A stretch of DNA of 64,000 nucleotides, taken from NCBI GenBank assembly GCA_037783545.1, contig JBBELK010001425.1, forward strand, positions 51,209 to 115,208. The letters run 5' to 3'. The notes beneath the pieces are model-generated. The model saw nothing but the letters and a program-made list of their open reading frames with translations, was not told where the DNA came from and made no database searches. The position numbers and the translations under genes are program-made. This stretch comes from Henricia sp. BOLD:AAB3569. Taxonomy: Eukaryota; Echinodermata; Asteroidea; Spinulosida; Echinasteridae. Positions within the stretch are counted from its first letter, which is position 1, and every line of letters begins with the position of its first letter. Shown one piece after another: positions 23,801 through 36,700 of the stretch.

Positions 23801-25230
23801 TCCAGGAAGCGCCAACCCCTTTTTTTCCTAAACTCTGAAATTTCTCTGTCATTTCCCGGCGAAAGTCTGTCACTTTTTTAGGACAAGTGCGCAATATAGA
23901 GTCTTTGGAGCATGCAACATTTAAAGGTTCGTCGGAAAATTTTTCGACCTCCAAATTTGCCGACGTTTGGACCACACTTTGACCAAAATCCCGTCCCAAA
24001 CTGGGCCGTGTCAACGACAGTCCGAAGGACTGAGCATGCGCACGAGTCAGGAGTACACCAAACAGCATCCAGGAAGCGCCAACCCCTTTTTTTTCCTAAA
24101 CTCTGAAATTTCTCTGCCATTTCCCGGCGAAAGTCTGTCAATTTTTTAGGACAAGTGCGCAATATAGAGTCTTTGGAGCATGCAAAATTTGAAGTTCGTC
24201 GGAAAATGTTTCGACCTCCAAATTTGCCGACGTTTGGACCACACTTTGACCAAAATCCCGTCCCAAACTGGGCCGTGTCAACGACAGTCCGAAGGACTGA
24301 GCATGCGCACGAGTCAGGAGTACACCAAAGAGGTGTGTACAGACAGCCACAGGTTGCGGGAGCATCCAGGAAGCGCCAACCCCTTTTTTTTCTAAACTCT
24401 GAAATTTCTCTTCCATTTCCCGGCGAAAGTCTGTCATTTTTTTAGGACAAGTGCGCAATATAGAGTCTTTGGAGCATGCAAAATTTGAAGTTCGTCGGAA
24501 AATTTTTCGACCTCCAAATTTGCCGACGTTTGGACCACACTTTGACCAAAATCCCGTCCCAAACTGGGCCGTGTCAACGACAGTCCGAAGGACTGAGCAT
24601 GCGCACGAGTCAGGAGTACACCAAAGAGGTGTGTACAGACAGCCACAGGTTGCGGGAGCATCCAGGAAGCGCCAACCCCTTTTTTTTCTAAACTCTGAAA
24701 TTTCTCTTTCATTTCCCGGCGAAAGTCTGTCATTTTTTTAGGACAAGTGCGCAATATAGAGTCTTTGGAGCATGCAAAATTTGAAGTTCGTCGGAAAATT
24801 GTTCGACCTCCAAATTTGCCGACGTTTGGACCACACTTTGACCAAAATCCCGTCCCAAACTGGGCCGTGTCAACGACAGTCCGAAGGACTGAGCATGCGC
24901 ACGAGTCAGGAGTACACCAAAGAGGTGTGTACAGACAGCCACAGGTTGCGGGAGCATCCAGGAAGCGCCAACCCCTTTTTTTCCTAAACTCTTAAATTTC
25001 TCTGCCATTTCCCGGCGAAAGTCTGTCAATTTTTTAGGACAAGTGCCAATATAGAGTCTTTTGAGCATGCAAAATTTGAAGTTCGTCGGAAAATTTTTCG
25101 ACCTCCAAATTTGCCGACGTTTGGACCACACTTTGACCAAAATCCCGTCCCAAACTGGGCCGTGTCAACGACAGTCCGAAGGACTGAGCATGCGCACGAG
25201 TCAGGAGTACACCAAACAGCATCCAGGAAG
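20887..25230. repeat. B monomers with a shared 30-bp deletion (five copies)
   Basis: CACCAAACAGCATCC replaces the normal segment between CACCAAA and GCATCC, removing 30 bp. It occurs near 20887, 22633, 23492, 24056 and 25210. Each shortened unit is about 266 bp and is followed by an eight-T tract. The identical breakpoint implies a single deletion that spread with block duplications in this 4.3-kb part of the array. Confidence 0.85.
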
Positions 25231-26469
25231 CGCCAACCCCTTTTTTTTCCTAAACTCTGAAATTTCTCTGCCATTTCCTGGCGAAAGTCTGTCAATTTTT
25301 TAGGACAAGTGCGCAATATAGAGTCTTTGGAGCATGCAAAATTTGAAGTTCGTCGGAAAATGTTTCGACCTCCAAATTTGCCGACGTTTGGACCACACTT
25401 TGACCAAAATCCCGTCCCAAACTGGGCCGTGTCAACGACAGTCCGAAGGACTGAGCATGCGCACGAGTCAGGAGTACACCAAAGAGGTGTGTACAGACAG
25501 CCACAGGTTGCGGGAGCATCCAGGAAGCGCCAACCCCTTTTTTTCCTAAACTCTGAAATTTCTCTGTCATTTCCCGGCGAAAGTCTGTCACTTTTTTAGG
25601 ACAAGTGCGCAATATAGAGTCTTTGGAGCATGCAACATTTAAAGGTTCGTCGGAAAATTTTTCGACCTCCAAATTTGCCGACGTTTGGACCACACTTTGA
25701 CCAAAATCCCGTCCCAAACTGGGCCGTGTCAACGACAGTCCGAAGGACTGAGCATGCGCACGAGTCAGGAGTACACCAAAGAGGTGTGTACAGACAGCCA
25801 CAGGTTGCGGGAGCATCCAGGAAGCGCCAACCCCTTTTTTTCCTAAACTCTGAAATGTCTCTGTCATTTCCCGGCGAAAGTCTGTCAATTTTTTAGGACA
25901 AGTGCGCAATATAGAGTCTTTGGAGCATGCAAAATTTGAAGTTCGTCGGAAAATTTTTCGACCTCCAAATTTGCCGACGTTTGGACCACACTTTGACCAA
26001 AATCCCGTCCCAAACTGGGCCGTGTCAACGACAGTGAGCATGCGCACGAGTCAGGAGTACACCAAAGAGGTGTGTACAGACAGCCACAGGTTGCGGGAGC
26101 ATCCAGGAAGCGCCAACCCCTTTTTTTCCTAAACTCTGAAATTTCTCTGTCATTTCCCGGCGAAAGTCTGTCAATTTTTTAGGACAAGTGCGCAATATAG
26201 AGTCTTTTTAGAGCATGCAAAATTTGAAGTTCGTCGGAACATTTTTCGACCTCCAAATTTGCCGACGTTTGGACCACACTTTGACCAAAATCCCGTCCCA
26301 AACTGGGCCGTGTCAACGACAGTCCGAAGGACTGAGCATGCGCACGAGTCAGGAGTACACCAAAGAGGTGTGTACAGACAGCCACAGGTTGCGGGAGCAT
26401 CCAGGAAGCGCCAACCCCTTTTTTTCCTAAACTCTGAAATTTCTCTGCCATTTCCCGGCGAAAGTCTGT

Positions 26470-29400
26470 CAATTTTTTAGGACAAGTGCGCAATATAGAG
26501 TCTTTGGAGCATGCAAAATTTGAAGTTCGTCGGAAAATTTCTCGACCTCCAAATTTGCCGACGTTTGGACCACACTTTGACCAAAATCCCGTCCCAAACT
26601 GGGCCGTGTCAACGACAGTCCGAAGGACTGAGCATGCGCACGAGTCAGGAGTACACCAAAGAGGTGTGTACAGACAGCCACAGGTTGCGGGAGCATCCAG
26701 GAAGCGCCAACCCCTTTTTTTCCTAAACTCTTAAATTTCTCTGTCATTTCCCGGCGAAAGTCTGTCAATTTTTTAGGACAAGTGCGCAATATAGAGTCTT
26801 TGGAGCATGCAAAATTTGAAGTTCGTCGGAAAATTTTTCGACCTCCAAATTTGCCGACGTTTGGACCACACTTTGACCAAAATCCCGTCCCAAACTGGGC
26901 CGTGTCAACGACAGTCCGAAGGACTGAGCATGCGCACGAGTCAGGAGTACACCAAAGAGGTGTGTACAGACAGCCACAGGTTGCGGGAGCATCCAGGAAG
27001 CGCCAACCCCTTTTTTTCCTAAACTCTAAAATTTCTCTGTCATTTCCCGGCGAAAGTCTGTCAATTTTGTAGGACAAGTGCGCAATATAGAGTATTTGGA
27101 GCATGCAAAATTTGAAGTTCGTCGGAAAATGTTTCGACCTCCAAATTTGCCGACGTTTGGACCACACTTTGACCAAAATCCCGTCCCAAACTGGGCCGTG
27201 TCAACGACAGTGAGCATGCGCACGAGTCAGGAGTACACCAAAGAGGTGTGTACAGACAGCCAGAGGTTGCGGGAGCATCCAGGAAGCGCCAACCCCTTTT
27301 TTTCCTAAACTCTGAAATTTCTCTGCTATTTCCCGGCGAAAGTCTGTCAATTTTTTAGGACAAGTGCGCAATATAGAGTCTTTGGAGCATGCAAAATTTG
27401 AAGTTTGTCGGAAAATTTTTCGACCTCCAAATTTGCCGACGTTTGGACCACACTTTGACCAAAATCCCGTCCCAAACTGGGCCGTGTCAACGACAGTCCG
27501 AAGGACTGAGCATGCGCACGAGTCAGGAGTACACCAAAGAGGTGTGTACAGACAGCCACAGGTTGCGGGAGCATCCAGGAAGCGCCAACCCCTTTTTCCT
27601 AAACTCTGCAATTTCTCTGTCATTTCCCGGCGAAAGTCTGTCAATTTTTTAGGACAAGTGCGCAATATAGAGTCTTTGGAGCATGCAAAATTTGAAGTTC
27701 GTCGGAAAATTTTTCGACCTCCAAATTTGCCGACGTTTGGACCACACTTTGACCAAAATCCCGTCCCAAACTGGGCCGTGTCAACGACAGTCCGAAGGAC
27801 TGAGCATGCGCACGAGTCAGGAGTACACCAAAGAGGTGTGTACAGACAGCCACAGGTTGCGGGAGCATCCAGGAAGCGCCAACCCCTTTTTTTCCTAAAC
27901 TCTGAAATTTCTCTGCCATTTCCCGGCGAAAGTCTGTCAATTTTTTAGGACAAGTGCGCAATATAGAGTCTTTGGAGCATGCAAAATTTGAAGTTCGTCG
28001 AAAAATTTTTCGACCTCCAAATTTGCCGACGTTTGGACCACACTTTGACCAAAATCCCGTCCCAAACTGAGCCGTGTCAACGACAGTCCGAAGGACTGAG
28101 CATGCGCACGAGTCAGGAGTACACCAAAGAGGTGTGTACAGACAGCCACAGATTGCGGGAGCATCCAGGAAGCGCCAACCCCTTTTTTTCCTAAACTCTG
28201 AAATTTCTCTGCCATTTCCCGGCGAAAGTCTGTCATTTTTTTAGGACAAGTGCGCAATATAGAGTCTTTGGAGCATGCAAAATTTGAAGTTCGTCGGAAC
28301 ATTTTTCGACCTCCAAATTTGCCGACGTTTGGACCATACTTTGACCAAAATCCCGTCCCAAACTGGGCCGTGTCAACGACAGTCCGAAGGACTGAGCATG
28401 CGCACGAGTCAGGAGTACACCAAAGAGGTGTGTACAGACAGCCACAGGTTGCGGGAGCATCCAGGAAGCGCCAACCCCTTTTTTCCTAAACTCTGAAATT
28501 TATCTGTCATTTCCCGGCGAAAGTCTGTCAATTTTTTAGGACAAGTGCGCAATATAGAGTCTTTGGACCATGCAAAATTTGATGTTCGTCGGAAAATTTT
28601 TCGACCTCCAAATTTGCCGACGTTTGGACCACACTTTGACCAAAATCCCGTCCCAAACTGGGCCGTGTCAACGACAGTCCGAAGGACTGAGCATGCGCAC
28701 GAGTCAGGAGTACACCAAAGAGGTGTGTACAGACAGCCACAGGTTGCGGGAGCATCCAGGAAGCGCCAACCCCTTTTTTTCCTAAACTCTGAAATTTCTC
28801 TGCCATTTCCCGGCGAAAGTCTGTCAATTTTTTAGGACAAGTGGGCAATATAGAGTCTTTGGAGCATGCAAAATTTGAAGTTCGTCGGAACATTTTTCGA
28901 CCTCCAAATTTGCCGACGTTTGGACCACACTTTGACCAAAATGCCGTCCCAAACTGGGCCGTGTCAACGACAGTCCGAAGGACTGAGCATGCGCACGAGT
29001 CAGGAGTACACCAAAGAGGTGTGTACAGACAGCCACAGGTTGCGGGAGCATCCAGGAAGCGCCAACCCCTTTTTTCCTAAACTCTGCAATTTCTCTGTCA
29101 TTTCCCGGCGAAAGTCTGTCAATTTTTTAGGACAAGTGCGCAATATAGAGTCTTTGGAGCATGCAAAATTTGAAGTTCGTGGTTCAATTTTTGGACCTCC
29201 AAATTTGCCGACGTTTGGACCACACTTTGACCAAAATCCCGTCCCAAACTGAGCCGTGTCAACGACAGTCCGAAGGACTGAGCATGCGCACGAGACAGGA
29301 GTACACCAAAGAGGTGTGTACAGACAGCCACAGGTTGCGGGAGCATCCAGGAAGCGCCAACCCCTTTTTTTCCTAAACTCTGAAATTTCTCTGCCATTTC

Positions 29401-30430
29401 CCGGCGAAAGTCTGAAATTTTTCGACCTCCAAATTTGCCGACGTTTGGACCACACTTTGACCAAAATCCCGTCCCAAACTGGGCCGTGTCAACGACAGTC
29501 CGAAGGACTGAGCATGCGCACGAGTCAGGAGTACACCAAAGAGGTGTGTACAGACAGCCACAGGTTGCGGGAGCATCCAGGAAGCGCCACCCCCTTTTTT
29601 TCCTAAACTCTGAAATTTCTCTGCCATTTCCCGGCGAAAGTCTGTCAATTTTTTAGGACAAGTGCGCAATATAGAGTCTTTGGAGCATGCAAAATTTGAA
29701 GTTCGTCGGAAAATTTCTCGACCTCCAAATTTGCCGACGTTTGGACCACACTTTGACCAAAATCCCGTCCCAAACTGGGCCGTGTCAACGACAGTCCGAA
29801 GGACTGAGCATGCGCACGAGTCAGGAGTACACCAAAGAGGTGTGTACAGACAGCCACAGGTTGCGGGAGCATCCAGGAAGCGCCAACCCCTTTTTTTCCT
29901 AAACTCTGAAATTTCTCTGTCATTTCCCGGCGAAAGTCTGTCAATTTTTTAGGACAAGTGCGCAATATAGAGTCTTTGGAGCATGCAAAATTTGAAGTTC
30001 GTCGGAAAATTTTTCGACCTCCAAATTTGCCGACGTTTGGACCACACTTTGACCAAAATCCCGTCCCAAACTGGGCCGTGTCAACGACAGTCCGAAGGAC
30101 TGAGCATGCGCACGAGTCAGGAGTACACCAAAGAGGTGTGTACAGACAGCCACAGGTTGCGGGAGCATCCAGGAAGCGCCAACCCCTTTTTTTCCTAAAC
30201 TCTAAAATTTCTCTGTCATTTCCCGGCGAAAGTCTGTCAATTTTGTAGGACAAGTGCGCAATATAGAGTATTTGGAGCATGCAAAATTTGAAGTTCGTCG
30301 GAACATTTTTCGACCTCCAAATTTGCCGACGTTTGGACCACACTTTGACCAAAATCCCGTCCCAAACTGGGCCGTGTCAACGACAGTGAGCATGCGCACG
30401 AGTCAGGAGTACACCAAAGAGGTGTGTACA
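26470..30430. repeat. 3176-bp-offset duplication and 10-bp-deleted monomers
   Basis: About 26470-27250 matches about 29646-30430 at an offset of 3176 bp. Both copies share AAATTTCTCGACC, TTTTGTAGGAC with GAGTATTTGG, and a 10-bp deletion giving ACGACAGTGAGCATGC (about 27208 and 30384). The same 10-bp deletion is also present near 26032, four monomers upstream of the first block. Confidence 0.78.
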
Positions 30431-33400
30431 GACAGCCACAGGTTGCGGGAGCATCCAGGAAGCGCCAACCCCTTTTTTCCCTAAACTCTGAAATTTATCT
30501 GTCATTTCCCGGCGAAAGTCTGTCAATTTTTTAGGACAAGTGCGCAATATAGAGTCTTTTTAGAGCATGCACAATTTGAAGTTCGTCGGAACATTTTTCG
30601 ACCTCCAAATTTGCCGACGTTTGGACCACACTTTGACCAAAATCCCGTCCCAAACTGGGCCGTGTCAACGACAGTCCGAAGGACTGAGCATGCGCACGAG
30701 TCAGGAGTACACCAAAGAGGTGTGTACAGACAGCCACAGGTTGCGGGAGCATCCAGGAAGCGCCAACCCCTTTTTTTCCTAAACTCTGAAATTTCTCTGC
30801 CATTTCCCGGCGAAAGTCTGGCAAATGTTTTAGGACAAGTGCGCAATATAGAGTCTTTGGAGCATGCAAAATTTGAAGTTCGTCGGAAAATGTTTCGACC
30901 TCCAAATTTTCCGACGTTTGGACCACACTTTGACCAAAATCCCGTCCCAGACTGGGCGGTGTCAACGACAGTCCGAAGGACTGAGCATGCGCACGAGACA
31001 GGAGTACACCAAAGAGGTGTGTACAGACAGCCACAGGTTGCGGGAGCATCCAGGAAGCGCCAACCCCTTTTTTCCTAAACTCTGAAATTTCTCTGCCATT
31101 TCCCGGCGAAAGTCTGTCAATTTTTTAGGACAAGTGCGCAATATAGAGTCTTTGGAGCATGCAAAATTTGAAGTTCGTCGGAAAATGTTTCGACCTCCAA
31201 ATTTGCCGACGTTTGGACCACACTTTGACCAAAATCCCGTCCCAAACTGGGCCGTGTCAACGACAGTCCGAAGGACTGAGCATGCGCACGAGTCAGGAGT
31301 ACACCAAAGAGGTGTGTACAGACAGCCACAGGTTGCGGGAGCATCCAGGAAGCGCCAACCCCTTTTTTTCCTAAACTCTGAAATTTCTCTGCTATTTCCC
31401 GGCGAAAGTCTGTCAATTTTTTAGGACAAGTGCGCAATATAGAGTCTTTGGAGCATGCAAAATTTGAAGTTTGTCGGAAAATTTTTCGACCTCCAAATTT
31501 GCCGACGTTTGGACCACACTTTGACCAAAATCCCGTCCCAAACTGGGCCGTGTCAACGACAGTCCGAAGGACTGAGCATGCGCACGAGTCAGGAGTACAC
31601 CAAAGAGGTGTGTACAGACAGCCACAGGTTGCGGGAGCATCCAGGAAGCGCCAACCCCTTTTTCCTAAACTCTGCAATTTCTCTGTCATTTCCCGGCGAA
31701 AGTCTGTCAATTTTTTAGGACAAGTGCGCAATATAGAGTCTTTGGAGCATGCAAAATTTGAAGTTCGTCGGAAAATTTTTCGACCTCCAAATTTGCCGAC
31801 GTTTGGACCACACTTTGACCAAAATCCCGTCCCAAACTGGGCCGTGTCAACGACAGTCCGAAGGACTGAGCATGCGCACGAGTCAGGAGTACACCAAAGA
31901 GGTGTGTACAGACAGCCACAGGTTGCGGGAGCATCCAGGAAGCGCCAACCCCTTTTTTTCCTAAACTCTGAAATTTCTCTGCCATTTCCCGGCGAAAGTC
32001 TGTCAATTTTTTAGGACAAGTGCGCAATATAGAGTCTTTGGAGCATGCAAAATTTGAAGTTCGTCGAAAAATTTTTCGACCTCCAAATTTGCCGACGTTT
32101 GGACCACACTTTGACCAAAATCCCGTCCCAAACTGAGCCGTGTCAACGACAGTCCGAAGGACTGAGCATGCGCACGAGTCAGGAGTACACCAAAGAGGTG
32201 TGTACAGACAGCCACAGATTGCGGGAGCATCCAGGAAGCGCCAACCCCTTTTTTTCCTAAACTCTGAAATTTCTCTGCCATTTCCCGGCGAAAGTCTGTC
32301 ATTTTTTTAGGACAAGTGCGCAATATAGAGTCTTTGGAGCATGCAAAATTTGAAGTTCGTCGGAACATTTTTCGACCTCCAAATTTGCCGACGTTTGGAC
32401 CATACTTTGACCAAAATCCCGTCCCAAACTGGGCCGTGTCAACGACAGTCCGAAGGACTGAGCATGCGCACGAGTCAGGAGTACACCAAAGAGGTGTGTA
32501 CAGACAGCCACAGGTTGCGGGAGCATCCAGGAAGCGCCAACCCCTTTTTTCCTAAACTCTGAAATTTATCTGTCATTTCCCGGCGAAAGTCTGTCAATTT
32601 TTTAGGACAAGTGCGCAATATAGAGTCTTTGGACCATGCAAAATTTGATGTTCGTCGGAAAATTTTTCGACCTCCAAATTTGCCGACGTTTGGACCACAC
32701 TTTGACCAAAATCCCGTCCCAAACTGGGCCGTGTCAACGACAGTCCGAAGGACTGAGCATGCGCACGAGTCAGGAGTACACCAAAGAGGTGTGTACAGAC
32801 AGCCACAGGTTGCGGGAGCATCCAGGAAGCGCCAACCCCTTTTTTTCCTAAACTCTGAAATTTCTCTGCCATTTCCCGGCGAAAGTCTGTCAATTTTTTA
32901 GGACAAGTGGGCAATATAGAGTCTTTGGAGCATGCAAAATTTGAAGTTCGTCGGAACATTTTTCGACCTCCAAATTTGCCGACGTTTGGACCACACTTTG
33001 ACCAAAATGCCGTCCCAAACTGGGCCGTGTCAACGACAGTCCGAAGGACTGAGCATGCGCACGAGTCAGGAGTACACCAAAGAGGTGTGTACAGACAGCC
33101 ACAGGTTGCGGGAGCATCCAGGAAGCGCCAACCCCTTTTTCCTAAACTCTGCAATTTCTCTGTCATTTCCCGGCGAAAGTCTGTCAATTTTTTAGGACAA
33201 GTGCGCAATATAGAGTCTTTGGAGCATGCAAAATTTGAAGTTCGTGGTTCAATTTTTGGACCTCCAAATTTGCCGACGTTTGGACCACACTTTGACCAAA
33301 ATCCCGTCCCAAACTGAGCCGTGTCAACGACAGTCCGAAGGACTGAGCATGCGCACGAGACAGGAGTACACCAAAGAGGTGTGTACAGACAGCCACAGGT

Positions 33401-33715
33401 TGCGGGAGCATCCAGGAAGCGCCAACCCCTTTTTTTCCTAAACTCTGAAATTTCTCTGCCATTTCCCGGCGAAAGTCTGAAATTTTTCGACCTCCAAATT
33501 TGCCGACGTTTGGACCACACTTTGACCAAAATCCCGTCCCAAACTGGGCCGTGTCAACGACAGTCCGAAGGACTGAGCATGCGCACGAGTCAGGAGTACA
33601 CCAAAGAGGTGTGTACAGACAGCCACAGGTTGCGGGAGCATCCAGGAAGCGCCACCCCCTTTTTTTCCTAAACTCTGAAATTTCTCTGCCATTTCCCGGC
33701 GAAAGTCTGTCATTT
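27310..33715. repeat. 4066-bp-offset duplicated block in satellite B
   Basis: About 27310-29650 reappears at about 31376-33715. Both carry the same string of rare variants: GCTATTTCCC, AGTTTGTCGG, a short T tract with CTCTGCAATTTC, TTCGTCGAAAAATTT, GACCATACTTTG, GGACCATGCAAAATTTGATG, GTGGGCAATATAG, AAAATGCCGTCCC, GTTCGTGGTTCAATTTTTGG and a 66-bp-deleted monomer. The order is preserved, so the block was copied as a whole. Confidence 0.85.
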
Positions 33716-36700
33716 TTTTAGGACAAGTGCGCAATATAGAGTCTTTGGAGCATGCAAAATTTGAAGTTCGTCGGAAAATTTTTCGACCTCCAAATTTGCC
33801 GACGTTTGGACCACACTTTGACCAAAATCCCGTCCCAAACTGGGCGGTGTCAACGACAGTCCGAAGGACTGAGCATGCGCACGAGACAGGAGTACACCAA
33901 AGAGGTGTGTACAGACAGCCACAGGTTGCGGGAGCATCCAGGAAGCGCCAACCCCTTTTTTCCTAAACTCTGAAATTTCTCTGCCATTTCCCGGCGAAAG
34001 TCTGTCAATTTTTTAGGACAAGTGCGCAATATAGAGTCTTTGGAGCATGCAAAATTTGAAGTTCGTCGGAAAATGTTTCGACCTCCAAATTTGCCGACGT
34101 TTGGACCACACTTTGACCAAAATCCCGTCCCAAACTGGGCCGTGTCAACGACAGTCCGAAGGACTGAGCATGCGCACGAGTCAGGAGTACACCAAAGATG
34201 TGTGTACAGACAGCCACAGGTTGCGGGAGCATCCAGGAAGCGCCAACCCCTTTTTTTCCTAAACTCTGAAATTTCTCTGCTATTTCCCGGCGAAAGTCTG
34301 TCAATTTTTTAGGACAAGTGCGCAATATAGAGTCTTTGGAGCATGCAAAATTTGAAGTTTGTCGGAAAATTTTTCGACCTCCAAATTTGCCGACGTTTGG
34401 ACCACACTTTGACCAAAATCCCGTCCCAAACTGGGCCGTGTCAACGACAGTCCGAAGGACTGAGCATGCGCACGAGTCAGGAGTACACCAAAGAGGTGTG
34501 TACAGACAGCCACAGGTTGCGGGAGCATCCAGGAAGCGCCAACCCCTTTTTCCTAAACTCTGCAATTTCTCTGTCATTTCCCGGCGAAAGTCTGTCAATT
34601 TTTTAGGACAAGTGCGCAATATAGAGTCTTTGGAGCATGCAAAATTTGAAGTTCGTCGGAAAATTTTTCGACCTCCAAATTTGCCGACGTTTGGACCACA
34701 CTTTGACCAAAATCCCGTCCCAAACTGGGCCGTGTCAACGACAGTCCGAAGGACTGAGCATGCGCACGAGTCAGGAGTACACCAAAGAGGTGTGTACAGA
34801 CAGCCACAGGTTGCGGGAGCATCCAGGAAGCGCCAACCCCTTTTTTTCCTAAACTCTGAAATTTCTCTGCCATTTCCCGGCGAAAGTCTGTCAATTTTTT
34901 AGGACAAGTGCGCAATATAGAGTCTTTGGAGCATGCAAAATTTGAAGTTCGTCGAAAAATTTTTCGACCTCCAAATTTGCCGACGTTTGGACCACACTTT
35001 GACCAAAATCCCGTCCCAAACTGAGCCGTGTCAACGACAGTCCGAAGGACTGAGCATGCGCACGAGTCAGGAGTACACCAAAGAGGTGTGTACAGACAGC
35101 CACAGATTGCGGGAGCATCCAGGAAGCGCCAACCCCTTTTTTTCCTAAACTCTGAAATTTCTCTGCCATTTCCCGGCGAAAGTCTGTCATTTTTTTAGGA
35201 CAAGTGCGCAATATAGAGTCTTTGGAGCATGCAAAATTTGAAGTTCGTCGGAACATTTTTCGACCTCCAAATTTGCCGACGTTTGGACCATACTTTGACC
35301 AAAATCCCGTCCCAAACTGGGCCGTGTCAACGACAGTCCGAAGGACTGAGCATGCGCACGAGTCAGGAGTACACCAAAGAGGTGTGTACAGACAGCCACA
35401 GGTTGCGGGAGCATCCAGGAAGCGCCAACCCCTTTTTTCCTAAACTCTGAAATTTATCTGTCATTTCCCGGCGAAAGTCTGTCAATTTTTTAGGACAAGT
35501 GCGCAATATAGAGTCTTTGGACCATGCAAAATTTGATGTTCGTCGGAAAATTTTTCGACCTCCAAATTTGCCGACGTTTGGACCACACTTTGACCAAAAT
35601 CCCGTCCCAAACTGGGCCGTGTCAACGACAGTCCGAAGGACTGAGCATGCGCACGAGTCAGGAGTACACCAAAGAGGTGTGTACAGACAGCCACAGGTTG
35701 CGGGAGCATCCAGGAAGCGCCAACCCCTTTTTTTCCTAAACTCTGAAATTTCTCTGCCATTTCCCGGCGAAAGTCTGTCAATTTTTTAGGACAAGTGGGC
35801 AATATAGAGTCTTTGGAGCATGCAAAATTTGAAGTTCGTCGGAACATTTTTCGACCTCCAAATTTGCCGACGTTTGGACCACACTTTGACCAAAATGCCG
35901 TCCCAAACTGGGCCGTGTCAACGACAGTCCGAAGGACTGAGCATGCGCACGAGTCAGGAGTACACCAAAGAGGTGTGTACAGACAGCCACAGGTTGCGGG
36001 AGCATCCAGGAAGCGCCAACCCCTTTTTCCTAAACTCTGCAATTTCTCTGTCATTTCCCGGCGAAAGTCTGTCAATTTTTTAGGACAAGTGCGCAATATA
36101 GAGTCTTTGGAGCATGCAAAATTTGAAGTTCGTGGTTCAATTTTTGGACCTCCAAATTTGCCGACGTTTGGACCACACTTTGACCAAAATCCCGTCCCAA
36201 ACTGAGCCGTGTCAACGACAGTCCGAAGGACTGAGCATGCGCACGAGACAGGAGTACACCAAAGAGGTGTGTACAGACAGCCACAGGTTGCGGGAGCATC
36301 CAGGAAGCGCCAACCCCTTTTTTTCCTAAACTCTGAAATTTCTCTGCCATTTCCCGGCGAAAGTCTGAAATTTTTCGACCTCCAAATTTGCCGACGTTTG
36401 GACCACACTTTGACCAAAATCCCGTCCCAAACTGGGCCGTGTCAACGACAGTCCGAAGGACTGAGCATGCGCACGAGTCAGGAGTACACCAAAGAGGTGT
36501 GTACAGACAGCCACAGGTTGCGGGAGCATCCAGGAAGCGCCACCCCCTTTTTTTCCTAAACTCTGAAATTTCTCTGCCATTTCCCGGCGAAAGTCTGTCA
36601 TTTTTTTAGGACAAGTGCGCAATATAGAGTCTTTGGAGCATGCAAAATTTGAAGTTCGTCGGAAAATTTTTCGACCTCCAAATTTGCCGACGTTTGGACC

